60,442 nucleotides of DNA, taken from the NCBI GenBank assembly GCA_937967615.1, contig CALCMJ010000036.1, forward strand, positions 1-60,442, read 5' to 3'. The position numbers and the translations under genes were made by a program. Origin of the DNA: an uncultured Saprospiraceae bacterium (lineage in GTDB: Bacteria; Bacteroidota; Bacteroidia; Chitinophagales; Saprospiraceae). Of the stretch, positions 18,631 to 27,143 are shown one piece after another. Below the pieces are notes generated by a model. That model saw only the letters and a list, made by a program, of their open reading frames with translations. It had not been told where the DNA came from and did no database searches. Within the stretch, counting starts at the first letter, position 1; each line of letters starts with the position of its first letter.

Positions 18631-19404
18631 ATGAATAGAATAAACGCAGTTTTTAAATCTAAGAAAGAATCGATTTTAAATATCTATTTTACTGCTGGTC
18701 ATCCTAAACTAGACTCTCTTCTGGAGATAATTCCTGCCTTGGAGGAAGCTGGTACTGACATTATTGAAATTGGTATGCCCTATTCTGATCCTCTGGCTGA
18801 TGGCGAAACTATACAGGCAAGTAGTGAAATTGCTCTTAAAAATGGCATGGAACTCAATCTACTTTTCAAACAGATCACTAAGCTTAGACAAACAAACAAG
18901 ATTCCACTTATTCTAATGGGTTATTACAACCAAGTTCTGCAATATGGAGTTGATAAATTTTTAAAAGACGCCGCTTCAGCCGGAATAGATGGGCTTATAA
19001 TACCTGACCTACCTATGCAGGAATATGAAACTCAACTTAAAGAAAAATTTATCAAAAACAACTTAGGAATAAGTTTCCTTGTGACTCCCCAAACCTCTGA
19101 TACCAGAATTAAAAAGGCGGCAGCGCTTAGCAGTGCTTTTTTGTATATAATCTCCAGCTCGAGTATTACAGGAACTACAAGTAATATTGCTGATGGGCAA
19201 ATAACATACTATAACAAAGTAAGATCACTTATTTCAAATACACCAAGTCTTATAGGTTTTGGCATCCACAACAGTTCAAGCTTTAAGAAAGCATCATTAT
19301 ATGCTGACGGAGCAATTATTGGAAGTGCATTTATTCGGCATTTAGAAGGAAAAAAAAATTTACGGTCTGCTTGCAAGGAATTTGTTCAATCAATTCTTTC
19401 ATAG
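18631..19404 (+). CDS. trpA: Tryptophan synthase alpha chain
   Basis: A 257-aa TIM-barrel lyase that releases indole from indole-glycerol phosphate and channels it to TrpB. Catalytic Glu46 and Asp57 lie in IIEIGMPYSDPLADG; the phosphate loop region GFGIHNSSS is present. Last gene of the trp operon. No strong terminator follows; the PhoD-like gene begins 55 bases later. Confidence 0.95.
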   Translation: MNRINAVFKSKKESILNIYFTAGHPKLDSLLEIIPALEEAGTDIIEIGMPYSDPLADGETIQASSEIALKNGMELNLLFKQITKLRQTNKIPLILMGYYNQVLQYGVDKFLKDAASAGIDGLIIPDLPMQEYETQLKEKFIKNNLGISFLVTPQTSDTRIKKAAALSSAFLYIISSSSITGTTSNIADGQITYYNKVRSLISNTPSLIGFGIHNSSSFKKASLYADGAIIGSAFIRHLEGKKNLRSACKEFVQSILS

Positions 19405-19435
19405 CGAATTAGTCTTTCAGTTCTTCAATACCATT

Positions 19436-19454
19436 TAAGGTATTTAGTACCTTA
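19436..19454. repeat. Short inverted repeat before the PhoD-like gene
   Basis: TAAGGTA-TTTAG-TACCTTA, a 7-bp perfect palindrome, ends 5 bases before the ATG at 19460. It could be an operator or weak hairpin; no T-tract follows. Confidence 0.35.
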
Positions 19455-19459
19455 GAAGA

Positions 19460-20506
19460 ATGAAATTCATACTCAGAGCTATTTTGTTCTTCACAGTTAT
19501 TTGTGTAACAAATGCTTGTAAAACTGAAGCTACAGAATTCAAAATTGCGTTTGGCTCATGTGCCTGGCATGATCATCCCCTCCCTATATTCCATGAAGTA
19601 GTAAAGCACGATCCAGATCTTTTTGTTTTTTTAGGAGATAATATTTATGGAGACACTAAGGTCATGGACACCTTAAGAGCAAAGTATGCCCGTCTTGGTG
19701 CGAAAGAATCTTACCAAGCACTAAAGAACAATGTTGAAATAATTGCAACGTGGGATGACCATGACTTTGGTTGGAATGATGCTGGTAGACATTATGCGTA
19801 TAAAGAAGAAAGCAAGGAGATTTTCTTTGATTTTTTTGAAGAACCTGAAGACAGCGACCGAAGGAAACATCCAGGTATTTATGGGTCTTACATTTATTTG
19901 CATGAAGGAAAATCCATTCAACTCATTGTTCTAGATACACGCACATTTAGAGATAATATAAAACGTTATGACGGAAGCAAGGACGGAGAACGTAAATACT
20001 TCTACCCTCTTGATTACATTCCTTATACAGCTGCTGATTCTACTCTCCTTGGAAGTGCGCAATGGAGTTGGCTAGAACAAAGATTGAAAGAAGAGGCTGA
20101 CTTAAGGATTGTCGCATCTAGCACACAATTTGGAATTGAATATAATGGGTATGAGGCTTGGGCAAATTTTCCACATGAACAAGAACGATTTTTAAAGCTT
20201 ATCAAAAAGACAAACGCAGAAGGCGTAATTTTCATAAGTGGAGATGTACATTATGCTGAAATATCAAAACTCGAGAGTGACCATTGTTATCCCATCTACG
20301 ACATTACATCAAGTGGTCTCTCCTCTACTTGGCATTTTGCTACTGGCAATGAAAACAGAATTGAGGGTCCTATTATGGATAATCATTTTGGTTTGTTGCG
20401 CATTGATTTAAGTTCGCAACCAGCAAAACTCGTTTCTGAAATATGGGATATCAGAGGCAACAAAAGAGTGGAATACGGAATTGATCTAAATGAGTTACAA
20501 TTTTAG
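19460..20506 (+). CDS. PhoD-like alkaline phosphatase/phosphodiesterase, lipoprotein
   Basis: A 348-aa protein with an SPII signal (lipobox VTNAC at about residues 16-20). The metallophosphatase signatures are FGSC, FLGDNIYGD, WDDHDFGWND and ISGDVHYAEI, as in PhoD-like phosphatases that use Ca/Fe or related metals. It would hydrolyse phosphate esters in the periplasm or at the outer membrane. Followed 6 bases later by a serine hydrolase gene, probably co-transcribed. Family firm, substrate unknown. Confidence 0.88.
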   Translation: MKFILRAILFFTVICVTNACKTEATEFKIAFGSCAWHDHPLPIFHEVVKHDPDLFVFLGDNIYGDTKVMDTLRAKYARLGAKESYQALKNNVEIIATWDDHDFGWNDAGRHYAYKEESKEIFFDFFEEPEDSDRRKHPGIYGSYIYLHEGKSIQLIVLDTRTFRDNIKRYDGSKDGERKYFYPLDYIPYTAADSTLLGSAQWSWLEQRLKEEADLRIVASSTQFGIEYNGYEAWANFPHEQERFLKLIKKTNAEGVIFISGDVHYAEISKLESDHCYPIYDITSSGLSSTWHFATGNENRIEGPIMDNHFGLLRIDLSSQPAKLVSEIWDIRGNKRVEYGIDLNELQF

Positions 20507-20512
20507 TCTCCT

Positions 20513-21826
20513 ATGAAAAAGCTCTTTTTAAGTATTCTTGTTGTTTTTCTAATTATTCTTGTAGGGTTTAGATTTTATTTATACCCTAGGTTATCAATTA
20601 TAAACGGGTATGCTGCAAAAATGGCCTGCTCATGCACATTCATTTCAGAAAGAGATTTTGAAAGTATAAAAAAACAAGACTTAGGAAGTTTCCCTTTAAG
20701 TATTTCGAATGTTTCCATTGACCATAAAACAAAAAAAGCATCAAGTCATTTTTTAGGCTTTAAAAAATCTACAGCCGTTTTTAAAGAGAATCTGGGCTGT
20801 GTCTTACTTCAGGGTCAAGATGACTACGGAATATCTTTTGAGAAGGAAGAAAGAATTGTAGAGGACAATCATCTTGTAAAGTCGAATACAAATAATCCCA
20901 AATTAAAAGAAGCACTTGAATCTGCATTTGATCAAGCAGGTGAATTTACGAAGAAGACTAGAACACTTTTAGTATTGCATCAAGGAAATATTGTTGGCGA
21001 GAAATATATGGATGGATTTACCAGAGACACTCCTATTCTGGGTTGGTCAATGTGCAAAAGTATATGTAATGCTCTTGTAGGGATTATGGTAAATAAAGAC
21101 ATGTTAAATATTCAAGTGCCAATAGACATAGAATCCTGGCAAAAAGATAAAAGAAGGCAGATTAGCTTAAACGATCTACTTCAAATGCAATCAGGATTAG
21201 AATGGGAGGAAGTTTATACTGCAATTACAGATGTCACAAAGATGCTATATACTGAAGAAGATGGATTTAAGGTGGCACATTCAAAAGATGCAAAGTTTAA
21301 ACCTGGTAGTCATTGGTATTATTCATCTGGAACTACAAATATTATTTCTGGCTATTTGCGACGAAAGTTTAATGACTATCAAAGTTATTTAGACTTTCCA
21401 TACAAAGAGCTATTTGAGCCTTTAGGAATTCAATCCGCTCAATTGGAGACGGACGAGTTTGGCAATTATGTGTTATCTTCCTATGCTCACCTATCTACGC
21501 ACGATTGGGCGAAGCTAGGGCAACTGTATTTGAGAGATGGAATTTTTAATGGTGAAAGGATACTTCCTGCTGGGTGGGTAAAATATAGTACAACCCCAGC
21601 AAAGCATGCAGATGATGGTGCATATGGCGCACATATATGGTTGAATACTCAGCAAAAGATATATCCAGATGTCACAAAAGACATGTACTATTTTGCTGGT
21701 TTTCAAGGACAACGGGTATTCATTATACCTGCAAAACAATTAGTAGTTGTAAGAACAGGTTTATCAAATGAAAGCGAATTTGACATGAATGGCATGTTAG
21801 CGGCTATTATCAATTCTATTGATTAG
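20513..21826 (+). CDS. Serine hydrolase, beta-lactamase/penicillin-binding-protein-like (class C type)
   Basis: A 437-aa protein with one N-terminal membrane helix (KLFLSILVVFLIILVGF) and a beta-lactamase-family domain. The nucleophile motif SxxK is SMCK in GWSMCKSICN; the second motif is YSS in WYYSSGTTN; GLEW-type and SYAHLSTHDWAKLGQLYL blocks match 6-aminohexanoate-dimer-hydrolase-like and esterase-like members. Likely periplasmic and membrane-anchored, acting on an ester or amide. It follows the PhoD-like gene by 6 bases. Confidence 0.85.
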   Translation: MKKLFLSILVVFLIILVGFRFYLYPRLSIINGYAAKMACSCTFISERDFESIKKQDLGSFPLSISNVSIDHKTKKASSHFLGFKKSTAVFKENLGCVLLQGQDDYGISFEKEERIVEDNHLVKSNTNNPKLKEALESAFDQAGEFTKKTRTLLVLHQGNIVGEKYMDGFTRDTPILGWSMCKSICNALVGIMVNKDMLNIQVPIDIESWQKDKRRQISLNDLLQMQSGLEWEEVYTAITDVTKMLYTEEDGFKVAHSKDAKFKPGSHWYYSSGTTNIISGYLRRKFNDYQSYLDFPYKELFEPLGIQSAQLETDEFGNYVLSSYAHLSTHDWAKLGQLYLRDGIFNGERILPAGWVKYSTTPAKHADDGAYGAHIWLNTQQKIYPDVTKDMYYFAGFQGQRVFIIPAKQLVVVRTGLSNESEFDMNGMLAAIINSID

Positions 21827-22134
21827 AGATGCTCTTAATTTTTTAATTGCGTTTACGTATCGTGAAATGTTAAGGTTTATATTTCATAATATTAGATATT
21901 TCCCCCATTCAATAAACTAAAATTAGTCTAACGTAAAATAGCCCAATATGCATTTCATGTATTAACTCAATAACGTGATTAGAATCACTCTATGTTTGAA
22001 TTATTAATAGCGACTAAATATTAGTTCACATGAAAAAATTTAAAGAGTTCTTTAACAATATTGCGATATACATATTTAATCTAGAATTCGTTTAGGTCAA
22101 TGTTGACATAATGATAAAAAACTTAAAACACAAG
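21827..22134. other. Intergenic region, only a short palindrome seen
   Basis: AT-rich stretch of about 300 bases. It holds GTGATT-AG-AATCAC at 21975-21988, a perfect 6-bp palindrome that might be an operator. No clear promoter box, terminator or small gene was seen. Confidence 0.3.
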
Positions 22135-23025
22135 ATGAAAAACATTAATACAACTTTTAAAGCCATTCTATGTATAGGAATGTTTCTTTTTTGCATCATT
22201 GGAAACATAGATGCCCAAGAGAGTAAAAAAGCAAAGGAAGGAGATTTCATTCGTATTGAAATGAAGGACGGAAAATCATACAAGGGTACAGTCAAATCAA
22301 TATCTAGTAAGGAAATCTCAATGATGATTGAGGGAACCGGAACAGTAAATATAGACAGAAGCAATGTAGACGAAATAGTCATCTACGATTTAAACTCCTC
22401 TGCCAAAGTTTTTGATTATGATAATCCATTATACTCAAAATATTACCTTGGTGAATCTGCCATTGGTTTAAAAAAAGGAGAAGGGCATTATCAGAACATT
22501 TTAATTGTCGGTAATTTCTTTTCTTATGGCTTTAGTGATAATTTTTCTGTAACCGGTGGATTTGAAAGCGCTAGTCTTTTTGGCGGTAGATTTCCTGTCT
22601 TATTTATTAATCCTAAATTCACATTACATAATGCAAATGATAAACTTCATTTTGGAGTTGGCTCTTTTACTAGTTTATATATTGACGGATCTGATAATTT
22701 GTTATTTGGAGCTGCGTATACAAACGTGACTTTGGGAGATAAAAATAACAACGTAACTATGGGAGTAGGTTTACCCTGGGCTAAAGATGGGGGGATTGCA
22801 AATTTACCAATTTTTCAAATAGCTGGCATGGGGCGCTTAACGAACCGCATAGGAATAGTAGGCGAAATCTTTATTGCTAACCCAGACTTCGCTGACAACT
22901 CACTTACATTTGGAACTTTGAATTTAAGATTCATGACAAAACAAGCGGTTTTTGATGTAGGCCTATTCGCCGCAAGGGAAGGAGAGTTTCCTTTTCCTGT
23001 CGCAAGTGCAGCATTGATATTCTAA
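22135..23025 (+). CDS. Hypothetical secreted protein with Sm/SH3-like N-terminal fold and beta-barrel-like body
   Basis: I take the ATG at 22135 (296 aa), which starts a normal signal peptide ending GNIDAQ; an ATG at 22111 lies 8 codons upstream. After cleavage there is a compact strand-rich segment, DFIRIEMKDGKSYKGTVKSI to NVDEIVIYD, that looks like a small SH3/Sm-like barrel, followed by about 200 residues of alternating Gly/aromatic strands (YSKYYLGESAIGLKKGEG, LILF-like C-terminus) typical of a Bacteroidota outer-membrane or secreted barrel. Function unknown. A bidirectional terminator follows. Confidence 0.65.
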   Translation: MKNINTTFKAILCIGMFLFCIIGNIDAQESKKAKEGDFIRIEMKDGKSYKGTVKSISSKEISMMIEGTGTVNIDRSNVDEIVIYDLNSSAKVFDYDNPLYSKYYLGESAIGLKKGEGHYQNILIVGNFFSYGFSDNFSVTGGFESASLFGGRFPVLFINPKFTLHNANDKLHFGVGSFTSLYIDGSDNLLFGAAYTNVTLGDKNNNVTMGVGLPWAKDGGIANLPIFQIAGMGRLTNRIGIVGEIFIANPDFADNSLTFGTLNLRFMTKQAVFDVGLFAAREGEFPFPVASAALIF

Positions 23026-23050
23026 AAAACAAAAACAATTGAAACAACAA

Positions 23051-23084
23051 AAAAAACCGCAGCTAAACAGCTGCGGTTTTTTTT
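23051..23084. terminator. Bidirectional terminator between barrel gene and aquaporin gene
   Basis: An 8-bp GC-rich core (CCGCAGCT-AAAC-AGCTGCGG) is flanked by six As on one side and eight Ts on the other, so it can end transcripts from both convergent genes. Confidence 0.85.
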
Positions 23085-23101
23085 ATGATTGAGATTAGAT
23101 A

Positions 23102-23728
23102 CTAATCGTTTGACGTGTCATACACTACTTTGAATAAGACTGCTGCCAAAGCTGCTGCTACTAAATTCGCCACAACAATACCACCAAAGCTCGCCATTGT
23201 AGCCATTCCTCCTGTCAATGCACCCAAAGCAACTGCTGGGTTAAACGCACCTCCTGAAAAACTTCCCAAAGCCCATGCACAAGCAAGCACTGTAAAACCA
23301 ATTGCAAGTCCATAATATGAATTCCCTGCTGTACTCTTAGTTGTTGCAGTATGAAGTACTACCCAACAAAGCGCAAATGTTCCAAGCATCTCCGCAGTAA
23401 TACCAGCTGCCATATTCATATCTGAGGCTGCTGCTGCAGGAGTAAATCCTAAAACTTTTGTTCCTATCAATGCTGCAACCGCTGCTCCAGCAAGTTGTGC
23501 AATAACGTACCCAGGAACATCAGCTGCACCTACTTTACCTCGCATCCATACGGCAAGTGTAACTGCGGGATTATAATGTGCACCAGAGATGTGCCCTCCA
23601 GCATAAACCATAACCATAAGTATAGATCCAATTGCTAATGGAGCTAATGCTACTCCGCCATTCACAGTACAAACTATTGTAAGTACTAAAAAGAATGTTC
23701 CAATAAATTCAACTATGTATTTACCCAT
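23102..23728 (-). CDS. Aquaporin/MIP-family channel with atypical second NPA box
   Basis: A 208-aa integral membrane protein with six hydrophobic helices and two NPA half-helices: HYNPAVT (Asn53) and AFNPAVA (Asn163). It is a major intrinsic protein channel for water or small neutral solutes. The second box reads NPAV where classical aquaporins have NPAR, so the selectivity-filter Arg is missing, and the helix-5 filter His of AqpZ also seems absent (FTVLACAWAL). The pore is therefore likely wider or differently selective. Single gene; the terminator at 23051-23084 serves it. Confidence 0.85.
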   Translation of the reverse strand: MGKYIVEFIGTFFLVLTIVCTVNGGVALAPLAIGSILMVMVYAGGHISGAHYNPAVTLAVWMRGKVGAADVPGYVIAQLAGAAVAALIGTKVLGFTPAAAASDMNMAAGITAEMLGTFALCWVVLHTATTKSTAGNSYYGLAIGFTVLACAWALGSFSGGAFNPAVALGALTGGMATMASFGGIVVANLVAAALAAVLFKVVYDTSND

Positions 23729-24018
23729 AATATTTAAGATGTTAAGTTAATTAATCGCTGTTTTAATAGATTAAATATAATAGTTATATGATAATATTTG
23801 GAATCCTTAACAAAAAATAGAAGATATGACCGTAAAAAGGGGTTTTAATAGGTTTTAAGTGCATAAAAATGACGTATTACTAAATATATTTTGGGGGACG
23901 CACGCCCCGTATGTGAAGATATTGGAATTAAATAGCCACTAAAGTTTACAAGGAAACCATAAGTAAAAATGTAAACAGATTTAAATTACTTTATTATTTT
24001 CAAGAAGAATCAAGACTT
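23729..24018. other. Divergent intergenic region
   Basis: About 290 AT-rich bases between the aquaporin and BNR-protein genes. One G/C-rich spot (GGGGGACGCACGCCCC near 23892) stands out; no exact -7 box, gene or terminator was found. Confidence 0.3.
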
Positions 24019-27000
24019 ATGAAAAACAAACTCCTATTTACATTACTCATTATGTGTAGTGGTGTAATCAGCAATGCACAATCAAATCGATCAAATAAAG
24101 AAGACGTCACTAAAGTTGAGTGGCGAGAATTAGGGCCATATCGTGGCGGTAGATCCTGTGCCGTAACAGGCGTAGATAGCAAACCCAACTTATTCTATTT
24201 TGGCGCTACAGGTGGTGGAGTATGGAAAACAAATGACGGAGGTAGATCCTGGGAAAATTTATCAGATGGCTTTTTTGGTGGCTCAGTAGGATCTATCGAA
24301 GTAGCAAAATCAGATCTCAACGTCATCTATGTTGGAGGTGGAGAAAAAACGGTAAGAGGAAATGTCTCTTATGGATATGGTGTCTGGAAATCTGAAGACG
24401 CAGGAAAAACTTGGGTGAGCAAAGGCTTGAAAAAATCAAGGCACATTTCTAGGATGCGCGTCCACCCTACTAATCCAGACATTGTATATGCTGCAGTGAT
24501 GGGAAATTTATTTGCTGATGATAATGAGCGTGGAGTATACAAAAGTATAGATGGCGGTGATACATGGCGGAAGGTACTTTTCGCTAATGCTTCTTCAGGC
24601 GCAGTAGACTTGAGCTTTGATCCTACGAATCCAAGAATACTCTATGCAAGCACTTGGACAATCCGAAGAAACCCATATAGTCTTTCAAGCGGAGGCGAAG
24701 GTTCCGCTCTTTGGAAAAGTACTGACTCAGGTGAATCTTGGAAAAACATAAGTGCCAATGAAGGCTTACCTAAAGGAACCTGGGGTATCAGCGGAGTTAC
24801 TATTTCTCCTGCCAATCCTGAACGCGTCTGGGCACTAATAGAAAATAAAGACGGTGGCTTGTTTCGTTCTGACAATGCTGGTAAGACCTGGAAGAAAGTG
24901 AACTCTGACAGATCATTAAGGCAACGTGCTTGGTATTATACCAGATTATATGCTGACACGCAAGATCAAGATATTGTGTACGTAGTAAATGTATCTTATC
25001 ATAAATCTAAAGATGGAGGAAAAACATTTTCATCATTTAGAGCACCCCATGGAGATCATCATGATTTGTGGATTTCACCTAGTGATCCAAAACGTATGAT
25101 CATAGGCGATGACGGTGGAGCACAGGTTACTTACGATAGCGGAGAAACGTGGACAACATACCACAACCAGCCTACCGCTCAATTTTATAGAGTTACAACT
25201 GACAATCATTTTCCTTACAGAATCTATGCTGCTCAGCAAGATAACAGTACCATTCGCATAGCGCACAGAACAGACGGATCTTCAATAGGAGAATCCGACT
25301 GGGAACGCTCTGCTGGTGGAGAATCAGCACATATTGCTGTTGATCCATTAAACAATGATATTGTCTATGGCGGTAGTTATGGCGGTTTTCTCACAAGAGT
25401 AGACCATAGTACTAATCAGGTCAGAGCAATTAATGTCTGGCCTGACAATCCAATGGGTTATGGCGCAGAAGGAATGAAGTATAGATTTCAGTGGAACTTC
25501 CCCATCTTCTTTTCACAGCATGATGCGAAGAAACTATATGTAGCTTCTAATCACTTACATATGAGTACAGATGAAGGACAATCGTGGGAAATCATAAGTC
25601 CTGATTTAACGAGAAACGATTCTACAAAACTAAAATCTTCAGGTGGACCTATAACTCAAGACAACACAGGTGTAGAATATTATTGTACAATTTTTGCAGC
25701 TGGTGAATCACCAGTGGAAGAAGGTGTCATCTGGGTAGGTTCTGATGATGGTCTCATACATCTCACGCGTGATGGAGGAAAAAACTGGAATGATGTAACT
25801 CCCAAAGGAATTCCTAAATGGCTGATGATAAATTGCATTGAACCAAATCCGCATAAAGCTGGATCTTGTTACATTGCTGGTACACTTTATAAATCTGGAG
25901 ACTTCTCACCTTACATATATAAGACGGATAATTATGGCGTCAGCTGGACTAAAATAACTACAGGTATAGATAAGGAACATTTCACGAGAGCTGTACGGGT
26001 GGATCCATTAAAGGAAGGGACTCTATATGCTGGCACTGAAACTGGTATGTATTTTTCAAGTGATGATGGTAGGTCATGGCAGAGCTTACAAAGAAATTTA
26101 CCCATAGTTCCAATTACGGATCTTGCAATTAAGAATGACAACCTAATAGCAGCTACCCAAGGAAGAGGACTTTGGATTATTGATGAGTTAAAAACAATAA
26201 GGGAGGAGGCACAAATGGGTGCCTTACAAAAAGACTATCTATTCCAGCCGAATGATTCATATCGCATGCAAGGAAGACAGAATAAAAACGTCAAAGGCGA
26301 AGGAATGAATCATCCCGGAGGTGTAAACACACACTTCTTCCTTAGGTCATATGATGAAAAGAAGGACACCGTTCATCTGCATTATTTAAGTGCGAATGGG
26401 GACACTTTACGCAGCTTTTCTAACCATGCTAAAGAGAAACAAGACAAACTAAAATTAGAACAAGGAGCGAATTTATTTAATTGGAACATGAGGGAAGCCA
26501 ATGCAAAATCATTTGATGGAATGATTATGTGGTGGGGATCTATGGCAGGACCAAAAGTGGTGCCTGGAGAATATTCAGTTCACCTAAATACGAATGGGAA
26601 TAATCAATCACAAACTTTTAAGGTTATTAAAGACCCTCGTGTAGAATTTTCAGACAGAGATTTACAGCAACAACATACTTTCATTCGAGCAGTAAATGCC
26701 AAAGTAACTACAGCACATGAAACTATAATTGAGATGCGTGATTTAAAAAAGCAAATGGCCGAATTTAAAGAAATGCATGATAGTGAAGCAATCGTAAGTA
26801 AGATCAGCGAACTCGATTCTACATTGACTGTCATAGAGAAAGAATTATATCAGACGAAAAACAAGAGTAGACAAGATCCTCTGAATTTTCCAATTCGATT
26901 GACAAATAAGTTAGCCCACTTAAATTCTTTGGCGCAAATAAGTGACTCCCCTCCTACCCAATCCATGTTAAAAGTATTTGATGAAATAGGAGCAAAGATA

Positions 27001-27105
27001 GACATGCAACTGAACGCGTATGAACTTATAAAATCAAAAGAACTTAAAATTCTAAATGACTTAATACGAAATGAAATAAAGGATTTCATTAAGGTTAAAA
27101 AATAA
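24019..27105 (+). CDS. Secreted BNR-repeat/VPS10-sortilin-like beta-propeller protein (1)
   Basis: A 1028-aa protein with a signal peptide (MKNKLLFTLLIMCSGVISNAQ). The first about 720 residues contain at least ten Asp-box (SxDxGxTW) repeats, for example TNDGGRSWENL, SEDAGKTWVSK, SIDGGDTWRKV, STDEGQSWEII and SSDDGRSWQSL, which build one or two beta propellers as in sortilin, sialidases and xyloglucanases. The last 300 residues hold an Ig/FlgD-like segment (MREANAKSFDGMIMWW, VPGEYSVHL) and a helical coil. No T9SS domain is seen, so it is probably periplasmic or surface bound by other means. Often annotated as glycosyl hydrolase; no catalytic residues identify an activity. A paralogue follows 38 bases later. 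Confidence 0.85.
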   Translation: MKNKLLFTLLIMCSGVISNAQSNRSNKEDVTKVEWRELGPYRGGRSCAVTGVDSKPNLFYFGATGGGVWKTNDGGRSWENLSDGFFGGSVGSIEVAKSDLNVIYVGGGEKTVRGNVSYGYGVWKSEDAGKTWVSKGLKKSRHISRMRVHPTNPDIVYAAVMGNLFADDNERGVYKSIDGGDTWRKVLFANASSGAVDLSFDPTNPRILYASTWTIRRNPYSLSSGGEGSALWKSTDSGESWKNISANEGLPKGTWGISGVTISPANPERVWALIENKDGGLFRSDNAGKTWKKVNSDRSLRQRAWYYTRLYADTQDQDIVYVVNVSYHKSKDGGKTFSSFRAPHGDHHDLWISPSDPKRMIIGDDGGAQVTYDSGETWTTYHNQPTAQFYRVTTDNHFPYRIYAAQQDNSTIRIAHRTDGSSIGESDWERSAGGESAHIAVDPLNNDIVYGGSYGGFLTRVDHSTNQVRAINVWPDNPMGYGAEGMKYRFQWNFPIFFSQHDAKKLYVASNHLHMSTDEGQSWEIISPDLTRNDSTKLKSSGGPITQDNTGVEYYCTIFAAGESPVEEGVIWVGSDDGLIHLTRDGGKNWNDVTPKGIPKWLMINCIEPNPHKAGSCYIAGTLYKSGDFSPYIYKTDNYGVSWTKITTGIDKEHFTRAVRVDPLKEGTLYAGTETGMYFSSDDGRSWQSLQRNLPIVPITDLAIKNDNLIAATQGRGLWIIDELKTIREEAQMGALQKDYLFQPNDSYRMQGRQNKNVKGEGMNHPGGVNTHFFLRSYDEKKDTVHLHYLSANGDTLRSFSNHAKEKQDKLKLEQGANLFNWNMREANAKSFDGMIMWWGSMAGPKVVPGEYSVHLNTNGNNQSQTFKVIKDPRVEFSDRDLQQQHTFIRAVNAKVTTAHETIIEMRDLKKQMAEFKEMHDSEAIVSKISELDSTLTVIEKELYQTKNKSRQDPLNFPIRLTNKLAHLNSLAQISDSPPTQSMLKVFDEIGAKIDMQLNAYELIKSKELKILNDLIRNEIKDFIKVKK

Positions 27106-27143
27106 TATGACTTGTATAAAATAACTTCTTAGAAATATATCAT

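Noticed and set aside
23884-23910. G/C-rich spot GGGGGACGCACGCCCC as terminator or operator
   Set aside because: Only a 4-bp stem, no T-tract, not linked to a gene end.
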